A stretch of DNA of 64,000 nucleotides from Yoonia sp. GPGPB17 (GTDB lineage: Bacteria; Pseudomonadota; Alphaproteobacteria; Rhodobacterales; Rhodobacteraceae). Position numbers and translations under genes: made by a program. Of the stretch, positions 37,672 to 46,282 are shown in pieces; the first letter of the stretch is position 1, and each line of letters begins with the position of its first letter. Location of the stretch: assembly GCF_037892195.1 (NCBI RefSeq), contig NZ_JATACI010000002.1, forward strand, positions 1,302,001 through 1,366,000, in the 5' to 3' direction. The notes under the pieces were generated by a model, which was given only the letters and a program-made list of their open reading frames with translations, did not search any database and was not told the origin of the DNA.

Positions 37672-38770
37672 CAGTTGGTCTCCAGCACATTTGCGGTGAT
37701 GGCCTGACCCGGGCGCAAGCGTTCATTGCCGCGCACCACGACCAGATCACCGGGTGCGAGGCCGCTCAGGACCTCATAACGATCGCCCAATGGCACACCA
37801 AGCGTCACAGAACGCGGTTGCGCCTGATCATCAGCGGCGACAAAGACAGTCCACCCGCCCTGCCCCTGCACCAACGCGTCTTTGGGAACGGACAGCACCT
37901 CACGCGCATCACCGACTGGGATTTCGACGGTCAGGGATTGCCCGACCGCAGCGTCGCCAAGATCAGACAGATCTGGTGCAGAAAACAAAACAGCGCGTGT
38001 CCGTGTCGATGGGTTTTCAATCGGCAGCACCGCACGAAGCTGCAAGGTCAGTTCGGTGCCAAATTCGGTCCGGGCGATCACGGATTGGCCGGGTGATAAG
38101 AATGCGGTGTAGCGAGACGGCACATTGGCCTGCACCTCAAAAGCATCGGTATCCAAAAGGCGCACGACGGGTGTGCCTGCCTGAATGAAGGCGCCGGGGA
38201 TCGTGTTCACTTCCAAAACAACGCCGGAGAATGGCGCTAAAATCCTGCTGCGTTCAAGCTGATAACGTGTCTCGGCCAAACGCGATTGCGCGCTTTTCTC
38301 GCGGGCCTCCGCCTCTACCAGTTGCGCCTCAGCCTCCAGAACATCGGCCTGTGCATCGTCGAAACGGCCCTGACTGAAGGCTGATCCACCGCGCAGCGCC
38401 TCGATCCGGTCCAGCGAGATACGGGTGCGATCCACGCGGGCGCGCGCCGTTTCAATCCCGGCCTCAGCCTCGGCCAATTGTGCTTCAGATTGCGCCACCT
38501 GAATTTTGAGCAAGTCATCGTTCAATTCGACAAGCAGATCGCCTTCCGCAACGCTTGATCCGGCCAGAACGGCCACCGCTTCAACATTACCAGCAACACG
38601 TCCGGCGACATCGCCATCGCGCGCCGTCGTGACTTCAGCGAAGACAGGTACGGTTTCTGCCAAGGCGCGCATTTCAACGGCCTGCACACCAACGCCCGCA
38701 GCGCGACCTGCGCATGCAGGATGGGCGTCGTAATGTACAAAACAAGTGCTGTAACGGCCAGAAAACGCAT
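37671..38770 (-). pseudogene. RND efflux periplasmic adaptor (membrane fusion protein), frameshift at the signal peptide junction
   Basis: The main frame (to 38777) encodes the adaptor: barrel-sandwich GRVAGNVEAVAVLAGSSVAEGDLLVELND, a long coiled-coil hairpin rich in Ala/Glu (about residues 95-175), then SRILAPFSGVVLEVNTIPGAFIQAGTPVVRL. Its apparent N-terminus is not a signal. In the next frame the DNA reads MRFLAVTALVLYITTPILHAQ from ATG 38770, with a GGAG site 7 bases before it, a good signal peptide. The switch falls near 38700-38712. Repaired, the protein is about 366 aa and couples to the adjacent RND permease. Confidence 0.85.
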
Positions 38771-38963
38771 TGATCAACTCCGCTCATGTCTCGCCGTAAG
38801 GTAGTGTGACACCGGTGAAGTCAATGCTAGATCTCTGGGTCGAAGCTGAAAGAAAAAGGTGCCCGCACGACCGCCCCGTTATTGGGCCTCATGAATGCCT
38901 CTTGCCATTTGCCGCACCACAAACGACCCTTCGCGTCACAGCACCAAATCAAAGGAAAACAAC

Positions 38964-39251
38964 ATGTCCAAAGGCTACATCATCGGCCATGTCACCTTGC
39001 AAAATGCGGAGGCTTACAAAGCCTATGTCACACGCAACACCCCAATCATTGCAAGCTATGGTGGCCGTCCCTTGGTACGCGGTGGGGCCTCGGAAAACCC
39101 GGAAGGTCCGCAGTTCGAACGCCACGTCGTGTTCGAATTTGACAGCTACGCGCAGGCAAAGGCGCTGTATGATGATCCAGCCTATCAGGAGGTTGCCCAA
39201 ATCCGCCGGGACAATGCGACAAGCATGATCGTGGTGGTCGAAGGTGTTTAG
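38964..39251 (+). CDS. DUF1330 family protein
   Basis: The 95-aa protein (MSKGYIIGHVTLQNAEAYKAYVTRNTPIIASYGGRPLVRGG) is a DUF1330 member, a ferredoxin-like alpha-beta barrel often found as a dimer with unknown function. HVVFEFDSYAQAKALYDDPAYQEV is the second conserved stretch. An AAAGGA site precedes the ATG. It diverges from the efflux adaptor across about 190 bases and is convergent with the AEC transporter (4-base overlap). Confidence 0.9.
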   Translation: MSKGYIIGHVTLQNAEAYKAYVTRNTPIIASYGGRPLVRGGASENPEGPQFERHVVFEFDSYAQAKALYDDPAYQEVAQIRRDNATSMIVVVEGV

Positions 39252-40177
39252 GGCAGCACGGCCAGCCACAGCCAAACAGTCAAGATCGACAGTCCGGTCG
39301 CCATCAAGACCGACGATGCCGCGACCCGGCGCGCTTTGCCATACATATTTGCAAAGACATATGCGTTGATACCCGGGGCCATTGCCGCGGTCAGGATCGC
39401 CGAGCGTAAGGCGGCGTCCGATAGATCATTGGCCTTTGCCAGCCCCCAGACGAGCAAAGGTTGCAGGATCAACGAGACGCCAACGACAAACAGGATTGTG
39501 CGCATGTCGCCCTCTGGCCGATACCGATAGAGCACGCCGCCCAAACCGAACAAGGCGGCTGGCAAGGCGGCCCTTACCATCAAGTCAACCGCATCTGTAA
39601 AAACAGCGGGCAGTGGAATGCCCCCCAGATTGACCACAAAGCCAAGGCTGATCCCCAGAATCAACGCATTACGGAACATCGCATTCAGCACTTTGCCCGG
39701 CAGGGTTGCGATATTGCCACCGCGATTGCGCACGATCTCCATCGCCGTGATGCCCACCGCATAGCAAAACGGCGAATGGATCGCAATGATGGCATAGTTC
39801 GCCTCAAGCGCGCTGATGCCGTAAGCCCGTTCCGTGATCGGCAAACCCAACAAGAGCGAATTGGCAAAGAGGCAGCAAAAGCCGATGGCAATGCTGTCCT
39901 CCCAATCCCGGCCAAAGATGTAACGCGCGCCCAATAACCCAACACCAAAGCAGGCGAAAGCGGCCGCGTAGTAGCTGCCCAATAATGCCAAATCAAAGTT
40001 CTGTTCCAGATCAAGGGTCGAGATCGCCCGAAACAACAAGCAGGGAATGGCGAACCCTTGGGTGAATTTCATCAACCCGTCCACACCCGCGTCGCTGAAA
40101 TAGCCTTTCCAGACAGCGACATAGCCAAAGCCGATGACCAGAAAGACCGGCAGAATAACATCAATCAGCGCGGCCAT
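39248..40177 (-). CDS. AEC (auxin efflux carrier) family transporter
   Basis: The 309-aa membrane protein starts MAALIDVILPVFLVIGFGYVAVWKGYF and has about ten helices. Family motifs are GLMKFTQGFAIPCLLFRAIS and PGINAYVFANMYGKARRVAASSVLMATGLSILTVWLWL at the end. AEC members export or import small organic acids such as malonate; the substrate here is unknown. It lies 12 bases after the MBL hydrolase gene and is the last gene of the leftward operon. Confidence 0.92.
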   Translation of the reverse strand: MAALIDVILPVFLVIGFGYVAVWKGYFSDAGVDGLMKFTQGFAIPCLLFRAISTLDLEQNFDLALLGSYYAAAFACFGVGLLGARYIFGRDWEDSIAIGFCCLFANSLLLGLPITERAYGISALEANYAIIAIHSPFCYAVGITAMEIVRNRGGNIATLPGKVLNAMFRNALILGISLGFVVNLGGIPLPAVFTDAVDLMVRAALPAALFGLGGVLYRYRPEGDMRTILFVVGVSLILQPLLVWGLAKANDLSDAALRSAILTAAMAPGINAYVFANMYGKARRVAASSVLMATGLSILTVWLWLAVLP

Positions 40178-40189
40178 TGCGGCTCCTTC

Positions 40190-40993
40190 TTAGGCTGCGG
40201 GCACCGAGATGGTCATTCCGTCATAGGCAGGGTCAACATAATCCGGGGTCTCTGCGGCCACGGTCGCATAGTCGAGGTCATTGTGCATATTCGTTAGGAT
40301 CGCACGTTTGGGGGCCACCCGTTCGATCCATTGCAGCGTGTTGGCCAGATGCGAATGTGTCGGATGCGGGTCGCGGCGCAGCGCGTCAACGATCCAGTAT
40401 TCCAGGCCGTCAAGAACCGGCCAGACATCATCCGGGATTGTTGAGACATCGGGCAGATAAGCCACATCGCCAATACGGAACCCGAGTGCTTCGATGTTCC
40501 CGTGTTCCACTTCAAACGGGCGTAGGACGATATCGCCTCCTTCGCCGCTGATCGTGATATCACCCTTGATCGTATTCAGCTCAAGGATGGGCGGATAGGA
40601 CGACCCCTTGGGCTGCACAAACGCATAGCCAAACCGCCCCAACAGATCGTTGCTGGTATCGCCATCAGCCCAGACTTGCAGACGCTCGCGTCTATTAAAG
40701 ACAACCATACGCAAGTCGTCGATCCCATGCACGTGATCGGCGTGACTATGGGTGTAGACAACAGCATCTAACGTACCGACCTCTGCGTCCAAAAGCTGGG
40801 CGCGCATGTCAGGCGTCGTATCGATCAAGACCCGGGTGATCTTGTCGCCGCTGGTGCGGGTGACCAGCAGCGAACAGCGTTGACGGATATTTTTGGGATT
40901 ACTCGGATCGCAAGCGCCCCAAAGCCCACCAAGGCGCGGCACGCCACCAGAAGAACCGCAGCCCAGAATACGAAAATGCAGCTGGTCGGTCAT
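40190..40993 (-). CDS. MBL-fold metallo-hydrolase (PhnP-like)
   Basis: The 267-aa protein has the HxHxDH metal motif THSHADHVHGIDDLR (near residue 75) and an N-terminal FRILGCGSSGGVPRLGG, as in the PhnP/cyclic phosphodiesterase branch of the metallo-beta-lactamase fold. NMHNDLDY near the C-terminus supplies another metal histidine. The natural substrate is unproven. It overlaps TatD by 4 bases, a pairing common in Rhodobacteraceae. Confidence 0.92.
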   Translation of the reverse strand: MTDQLHFRILGCGSSGGVPRLGGLWGACDPSNPKNIRQRCSLLVTRTSGDKITRVLIDTTPDMRAQLLDAEVGTLDAVVYTHSHADHVHGIDDLRMVVFNRRERLQVWADGDTSNDLLGRFGYAFVQPKGSSYPPILELNTIKGDITISGEGGDIVLRPFEVEHGNIEALGFRIGDVAYLPDVSTIPDDVWPVLDGLEYWIVDALRRDPHPTHSHLANTLQWIERVAPKRAILTNMHNDLDYATVAAETPDYVDPAYDGMTISVPAA

Positions 40994-41778
40994 GCAGCAG
41001 CCTTCCAGAACAATCGGTCGAAGTTAGCTGTCGTTTGCGTGGCGAAATCGTCATAAGATATCCCGAATACCTCGGCGCCGACCTTGGCGGTATGTGCTGT
41101 ATAGGCAGGCTCATTCCGCTTCCCCCGGAAGGGCGGCGGTGCAAGGTACGGGCTGTCGGTTTCGACCAAAACGCGGTCAACCGGGGCCGCAGCAAAGATA
41201 TCGCGCAATTCCTGACTTTTGGGGAAGGCCGCAATACCGGACATGGACAGGTAGAAATCCATCTCAAGGGCCGCTTTGGCAAGGGCTGCACCGCTTGAGA
41301 AGCAGTGCATCACGCAGGTATAGGCACCTTTGTCGAATTCCTCGCGCAAGATGCTGGCCATGTCATCATCAGCGGCACGGGCATGGATGATCAAAGGCAG
41401 CTTGGTTTCCCGCGCCGCCGCAATATGCACGCGTAAGGATTGTTTTTGAATATCAGCGCTTTCGGCGGTGTAATGATAGTCAAGACCCGTCTCGCCAATG
41501 CCGATAAACTTGGGGTGATCCGCCATCGCGATCAGTTCATCAACAGTGGCGAGCGGCTCATCCGCCGCACTCATGGGATGTGTCCCTGCCGCATAAAAAA
41601 CCGGAGCGTAGGTTTCGGCAATCGCCCGCACCTGCGGTTCCAACCGCAGCTTTGTGCAGATCGTCACCATCCGCGTCACACCTGCCGCGACCGCGCGCGC
41701 GATAAGGGCGTCCCGTTCACCATCAAAATCTGGGAAATCAAGGTGGCAGTGGCTGTCAACGATACTCGCTTGGGTCAT
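40990..41778 (-). CDS. TatD family metal-dependent hydrolase / DNase
   Basis: The 262-aa TIM-barrel enzyme begins MTQASIVDSHCHLDF (metal His pair). GIGETGLDYHY, IIHARAADDD, CVMHCFSSG and LVETDSPYLAP complete the TatD signature. Members are cytoplasmic nucleases or related hydrolases. It is 10 bases after holB and overlaps the MBL hydrolase start. Confidence 0.94.
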   Translation of the reverse strand: MTQASIVDSHCHLDFPDFDGERDALIARAVAAGVTRMVTICTKLRLEPQVRAIAETYAPVFYAAGTHPMSAADEPLATVDELIAMADHPKFIGIGETGLDYHYTAESADIQKQSLRVHIAAARETKLPLIIHARAADDDMASILREEFDKGAYTCVMHCFSSGAALAKAALEMDFYLSMSGIAAFPKSQELRDIFAAAPVDRVLVETDSPYLAPPPFRGKRNEPAYTAHTAKVGAEVFGISYDDFATQTTANFDRLFWKAAA

Positions 41779-41788
41779 TTCGCGGCTT

Positions 41789-42895
41789 TCAGGCTACGGC
41801 GGTCCCTTGTGCCGTCTCTTCAATCTTGAAAATCATATCAAGGATCAGCGCCGCAGGGTCAAGGTTCACCGCGCGCCCATGACGTGATCGGTCGGTCAGA
41901 TCCTGTTGCAGTTGGGCCCAGTTCCGCGCAGCGCGGTCATGCGGTGCAATGCGTGCCAGCAACCGCGCCTCCCCCGGGGCACCTTGGGCCGACGGCTCGC
42001 CCAACAATCCGGCACGGGCCGCACGCGACAAAAACAGATCAATCAGGTCCAGCGTCATGCCAAAGCGCACTTCTGCTGCTTTGCCCACACAGGCATCGGC
42101 CAAACGCAGCGCTGAAGGGCGATCAATGCGCGGCAGTTTGTCCAAAGTCTTGATTAACTCGGCATAAAGCGCCAGCCCATCGTGGTTCAAAAGCCGGATC
42201 GCGTCGTAAGCAGAGCCATTAGCAAGAGCGGCAAGACTTTCGGATTGCTCTGAAGGGTGACCCGCCTGCGCCAGTGCCCGTTGCAAATCATCAGCATTCA
42301 AACGGGCGCAGCGCAATTCGCGGCAGCGCGACCGGATCGTCGGCAAAAGGCGCGACGGCTGATGCGCAATCAATAGAATTGTGCAGTTTGCGGGTGGTTC
42401 TTCCAGCTCTTTCAGAATGGCATTTGCCGCGTTCCGGTTCAGCTCATCCGCCGCATCCACAATCACCACACGCCGTCCACCATCCGCTGCCGACATCTGA
42501 AAAAAGCTTTTCAGACTGCGAACAGCATCAACGGTAATCTCGGATTTCAGTTTCTTGGTTTTTTCGTCCCATGGTCTGCGGATCAAAGACAAACGCGGAT
42601 GGGCACCCGCTTGGATCAGCCGCGCATCCGGATGATCGGGATCGACAGCAAGCGTCGGATCACCAAAAAGGCCCACCTCTGGATCGGACAACAAAAAGGT
42701 CGCAATCTTCCATGCCAGCGTGGCCTTGCCCACGCCGCGCGGCCCGGTGATCAGCCAACCTGAATGCAGGCGCCCTGCCCCGAAGGCCTCCAGAAAATCG
42801 GCCTCTGCCTTGGCTTGCCCATAAAGTACGTTGGTTTCGCGCGGATGCGGCGCACCAGCAATCCGGTCAGGCTCTGGGATAACGTCATCGCTCAT
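41789..42895 (-). CDS. holB: DNA polymerase III subunit delta'
   Basis: HolB is part of the clamp loader. The 368-aa protein has a P-loop-like GPRGVGKATLAWKIA near residue 50, IVDAADELNRNAANAILKELEEPPANCTILLIAHQPSRLLPTIRSRC with the sensor and SRC motif, and a C-terminal collar domain. Length fits alphaproteobacterial delta'. Its start overlaps the tmk stop (ATGA), a conserved arrangement. Confidence 0.94.
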   Translation of the reverse strand: MSDDVIPEPDRIAGAPHPRETNVLYGQAKAEADFLEAFGAGRLHSGWLITGPRGVGKATLAWKIATFLLSDPEVGLFGDPTLAVDPDHPDARLIQAGAHPRLSLIRRPWDEKTKKLKSEITVDAVRSLKSFFQMSAADGGRRVVIVDAADELNRNAANAILKELEEPPANCTILLIAHQPSRLLPTIRSRCRELRCARLNADDLQRALAQAGHPSEQSESLAALANGSAYDAIRLLNHDGLALYAELIKTLDKLPRIDRPSALRLADACVGKAAEVRFGMTLDLIDLFLSRAARAGLLGEPSAQGAPGEARLLARIAPHDRAARNWAQLQQDLTDRSRHGRAVNLDPAALILDMIFKIEETAQGTAVA

Positions 42896-43500
42896 GCGTA
42901 GGCTGCGATTTCACTGGCGATCTGATCGGGCGTGCGATTCCCATCAATCAAAATACACCGGTTTGGGTGGGCATGTGCCAAAGCCAGAAAACCGTGGCGC
43001 AGGGTTTCCTGAAAGCCCAGACCAAAATCCTCAAATCGATCTTCGCCAGACTTACGCGCCAAACCGCGCTCCAACGCCGTCGCCGGGTCCATGTCTATGA
43101 TGAAAGTTAAGTCTGGCTCACGCCCGATCATCAGCGTGTGCAGGCTGTCGACCATGCCACGCAGATCACCACGGGTCGCCCCTTGGTAGACACGGGTGCT
43201 ATCTGCGAAACGGTCGGAAATCACGGTCTTGCCCGCTGCCAAAGCAGGTTCAATCGTCTTTTCCAGATGGTCCCGCCGTGAAGCCGTAAACAGCAGGATT
43301 TCGGTTTCAGGCGACCACCGGTCCGGATCGCCGGTCAGGACCAACTGGCGAATTTCCTCGGCACCGGGGCTGCCGCCCGGTTCGCGGGTCAGCACAACAT
43401 CGTCTCCGCGCGCGCGCAGGTGATCCGCAAAGCGGCGAGACTGCGTGGATTTACCGGACCCGTCGATGCCCTCAAAGGTAATAAAGCGGGGCTTGCTCAT
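42892..43500 (-). CDS. tmk: Thymidylate kinase
   Basis: Tmk phosphorylates dTMP to dTDP. The 202-aa protein has P-loop FEGIDGSGKSTQSRR at residues 9-23, LTREPGGSPGAEEIR, the DRF motif (VISDRFADSTRVYQG), and a lid-like RGLARKSGEDRFEDFGLGFQ. It lies in the order carboxypeptidase, tmk, holB with 4-base overlaps on both sides. Confidence 0.96.
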   Translation of the reverse strand: MSKPRFITFEGIDGSGKSTQSRRFADHLRARGDDVVLTREPGGSPGAEEIRQLVLTGDPDRWSPETEILLFTASRRDHLEKTIEPALAAGKTVISDRFADSTRVYQGATRGDLRGMVDSLHTLMIGREPDLTFIIDMDPATALERGLARKSGEDRFEDFGLGFQETLRHGFLALAHAHPNRCILIDGNRTPDQIASEIAAYA

Positions 43501-44681
43501 ACCTCTTCCGGCACCTCATCCCCGCTACCGGGGCCAAATTTCTGCCAAAGCACCAAGGCGGCGGTGCGCATGCGCGTCGCAAAACCGCCGCGTGCCACAT
43601 CTGCCTCGGCAACCAATGGGATGCGCTTTTCCGGCAGTTCATCAAGCGTGATCACAAGTTCGCCCACTTGCTGACCTGCGGTGATCGGGGCTTCAATCGG
43701 ACCATCATAGACAACCTGCGCCTCGATCTCGCCTTGGTTCAAGACCGGAACCAGCAAGGAAAAATCTTCGGCCACAGTTAGGCCGACACTGGGCAATTCC
43801 CCCATCCAGACATCAGCAGATGCGATACGTGTTCCCGCCTCGGCCACTTCCTTTTCGGCAAACTGGCGGAAGGCCCAGTTGATAATTCTCGACGACTCTT
43901 CGGCCCTCTCTTGCCGCGTCTCCAATCCGGTCACGACAAAGATCACACGCCGATCACCCTGCTTGGCCGATCCAACAAGGCCAAAGCCTGCCTCTTGGGT
44001 ATGACCGGTTTTCAGACCATCGGCACCAATGCCCATCGACAAGACCGGATTGCGGTTACGCGAATTGGACGGCACCCGGCCATCAAAAGGAAATTCCGTT
44101 TCAGCAAAGAGAGGATAAAACGTTGGGAAATCAGTGATAAGGCGGTTCGCCAGAATGCCCAGATCCTCCATCGACATACGGTGACCTGCGGCAGGCCACC
44201 CGCTTGAATTGACAAAGGTCGAGTTCATCATACCCATCTGACGCGCGCGATCCGTCATCATCCGGGCGAAACCGCCCTCTGTACCATCTGGTGACAAAGC
44301 CTCGGCCAAAACCACGCTGGCGTCATTGCCCGACACAACGATCACGCCGCGTAACAAGTCTTCGACGCGCACCCGATCCGTGGTGTCAAGAAACATGGAT
44401 GATCCGCCAAAGCTCGCGGCATGCGATGACACTGCCAGTTCTTCGTTGATGTCCAGACGGCCGTCGGCCACGGCCTCGAATGCCATGTAGATAGTCATTA
44501 ACTTGGACATGGAGGCTGGCGGCAAAGGCGTATCCGCGTTCTTTGACAAAAGCACGGTGCCAGTACTTTGATCATAGATATAAGCGGCTGTTGCGTTCGT
44601 TTCGAACGCCGCGCCCCACGCCGGAGCAACGGCGAGCGCGGCCATCAAGGCAAAACGGCGCATTGGTCCAAATCGCAGCAT
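43497..44681 (-). CDS. D-alanyl-D-alanine carboxypeptidase (DacA/PBP5-like)
   Basis: The 394-aa penicillin-binding protein has a signal peptide (RRFALMAALAVAPAWG), the SxxK active site in PASMSKLMTIY, SGN in VIVVSGNDASV and KTG in GLKTGHTQEAGFG. A C-terminal PBP5-type domain follows. It trims pentapeptide stems in the periplasm. AAAGGAG precedes ATG 44681. It follows the SPOR-type lipoprotein by 23 bases and overlaps tmk. Confidence 0.94.
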   Translation of the reverse strand: MLRFGPMRRFALMAALAVAPAWGAAFETNATAAYIYDQSTGTVLLSKNADTPLPPASMSKLMTIYMAFEAVADGRLDINEELAVSSHAASFGGSSMFLDTTDRVRVEDLLRGVIVVSGNDASVVLAEALSPDGTEGGFARMMTDRARQMGMMNSTFVNSSGWPAAGHRMSMEDLGILANRLITDFPTFYPLFAETEFPFDGRVPSNSRNRNPVLSMGIGADGLKTGHTQEAGFGLVGSAKQGDRRVIFVVTGLETRQERAEESSRIINWAFRQFAEKEVAEAGTRIASADVWMGELPSVGLTVAEDFSLLVPVLNQGEIEAQVVYDGPIEAPITAGQQVGELVITLDELPEKRIPLVAEADVARGGFATRMRTAALVLWQKFGPGSGDEVPEEV

Positions 44682-44704
44682 GAAGGCTCTCCTTTTTCGC
44701 CGGG

Positions 44705-45640
44705 CTATTCAGCGTCTTCAATCAAGAAGGTATCGACAAAACCCAATTCTTTGAGGCGGGCAATGTCAGCGGCATCAGACAGCGGGCCAGCCGTCACACG
44801 CCAAACGGTGCGACCGCCCAGTTCTTGCGGGGTGGCGGCTGCATCAATGCCTGCAGCTGTAATCGTGCCGACCGCCGCATTGGCATTCGCCTCCACACTA
44901 TAGATCCCGATCTGCGCATTAGCGCCTTCAGGCAGTGGCGACGTGGCCGCAAGGACGGACGATACATCGACCGTATCGGCAGCTTCTGCCGAGGCCGCGG
45001 CTGTTTCTTCGACGGCCGCAGTGGCGGCTTCGACAGCGGCTGGCAACACCACGGCTGCCGCCGCCGCAGCGCTTGGATCATCGGCGCTCTCAGCGGCAGG
45101 CTCCAACGGTTCTTCCTCAACAGCGACTGGCGTTTCCAAACTCGCGACAACAGGGTTCTCGGGTTCTTCGACCTCAACCTCTTCGCGGCGCAAAACGACA
45201 ACCTCCAGCCGTGTGGGCGAACCGGGCAAAAGCCCCAAAGCTTCAGCTGCATCAGACGACACTTGCAACAACGGGCCCGGATTTTCACGCTCGCGCCGGA
45301 ACAAGGCGCCAATAATCTCTTGTCCACTTTCGGAGTTGCGGATCACGACACGCTCGGGATCAGTCACCTCGGGATGGGCCACCCAGACACCGCCAAGCGA
45401 GGGGCGGCCATCCCATAAACCATTGTCAGTGATGGCAAAAATGTCGGGGCGCTCGATGTCGACATTGCGCTGCGGACGTTGGTTGAGCGCATTGGCAGGC
45501 AGTGGTGTTTGCGCAGTTGCACCTTGCGATGTCGGAAATGCAAGACCTCCGCTTTCATCACAAGCGGCCAGCCCCATTGCACCAATCAATGCCAGTGAAA
45601 GTGGCCACCGTCTGGTGTTCAAAATCAAAAAGCCCGTCAT
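44705..45640 (-). CDS. SPOR-like lipoprotein of the envelope
   Basis: The 311-aa protein, starting MTGFLILNTRRWPLSLALIGAMGLAAC, has a lipobox-like LAAC (Cys at residue 27). The middle is an Ala/Glu/Val-rich low-complexity region (about 165-235). The last 70 residues (QIGIYSVEANANAAVGTI to VDTFLIEDAE) look like a SPOR domain, which binds glycan strands lacking stem peptides. An AGAGGGG site precedes ATG 45640; the longer open frame upstream is not expected. It heads the operon with the carboxypeptidase and probably acts in peptidoglycan or RlpA-like function. Confidence 0.78.
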   Translation of the reverse strand: MTGFLILNTRRWPLSLALIGAMGLAACDESGGLAFPTSQGATAQTPLPANALNQRPQRNVDIERPDIFAITDNGLWDGRPSLGGVWVAHPEVTDPERVVIRNSESGQEIIGALFRRERENPGPLLQVSSDAAEALGLLPGSPTRLEVVVLRREEVEVEEPENPVVASLETPVAVEEEPLEPAAESADDPSAAAAAAVVLPAAVEAATAAVEETAAASAEAADTVDVSSVLAATSPLPEGANAQIGIYSVEANANAAVGTITAAGIDAAATPQELGGRTVWRVTAGPLSDAADIARLKELGFVDTFLIEDAE

Positions 45641-45886
45641 CTTTTGCCCCTCTTTTGCACGCACCCTCGTGCAAGTATCCACTGTCACACAGCCGTGTCT
45701 ATTCCCGCTCTCTACCCGTTTTTCGGGTGTGATCGTGCGTCCCAAATGAAGTCCAGTACGATCTTTGACAAAATGATAGCGCTCGATTGGGTAATTTGAA
45801 AGGCTCTGAGGGATTTTGTCGGCGGATTTCCCCAAACGATGAACCTGCTTTTCGAATCAGAAACGAACCGCTAACAGGGCCAAGTC

Positions 45887-45976
45887 GGAGGAGTGGCAGA
45901 GTGGTTGAATGCACCGGTCTTGAAAACCGACGTAGGTGAAAGTCTACCGTGGGTTCGAATCCCACCTCCTCCGCCA
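45887..45976 (+). tRNA. tRNA-Ser (anticodon UGA)
   Basis: A 90-base class II tRNA. The acceptor stem GGAGGAG pairs with CTCCTCC and is followed by G and an encoded CCA. The anticodon stem-loop holds CTTGAAA, giving TGA, so serine UCA codons. A long variable arm (GTAGGTGAAAGTCTAC) and T-loop GTTCGAATC are present. Confidence 0.96.
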
Positions 45977-46282
45977 GACACTCCATTTCTCAATGCTGTT
46001 TGGCTTTTCCCTCTGATTTCTCTTTCGATTTCATGAGCTTACCCACACCGGGTCTTGCCTGGAGACGCTTTTGCGGTGCGTTGCGGGCCAGATTGACTGC
46101 TCAGTCTCAGGTACTGGGGTGCACCGGTTCCCTTTTTTCCACGCCGCTGGATATGCGCCGCAGGGAGGTGATCTTTGGAGAATCTTAACGGTGGAGCGCG
46201 CGGCTAAATCCAAACTCAGGCGCGGCGAAGGGTCGATTTGATGGTGTTCAATGTCCCTTTGAAGCGCCTTTGAACAGCCCGT
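45977..46282. other. Gene-free gap between tRNA-Ser and the recombinase
   Basis: About 306 bases with no convincing gene. The end (46233-46290) contains several CTTTGAA/TTTAAA copies spaced about 15 bases apart. I did not find a second copy of the tRNA 3' end here or after the recombinase cassette that could mark an attachment site. Confidence 0.5.

Noticed and set aside
45887..46282. tRNA-Ser as attachment site of the recombinase cassette
   Set aside because: I looked for a second copy of the tRNA 3' end (GGTTCGAATCCCACC) downstream of the cassette and did not find one in this window.
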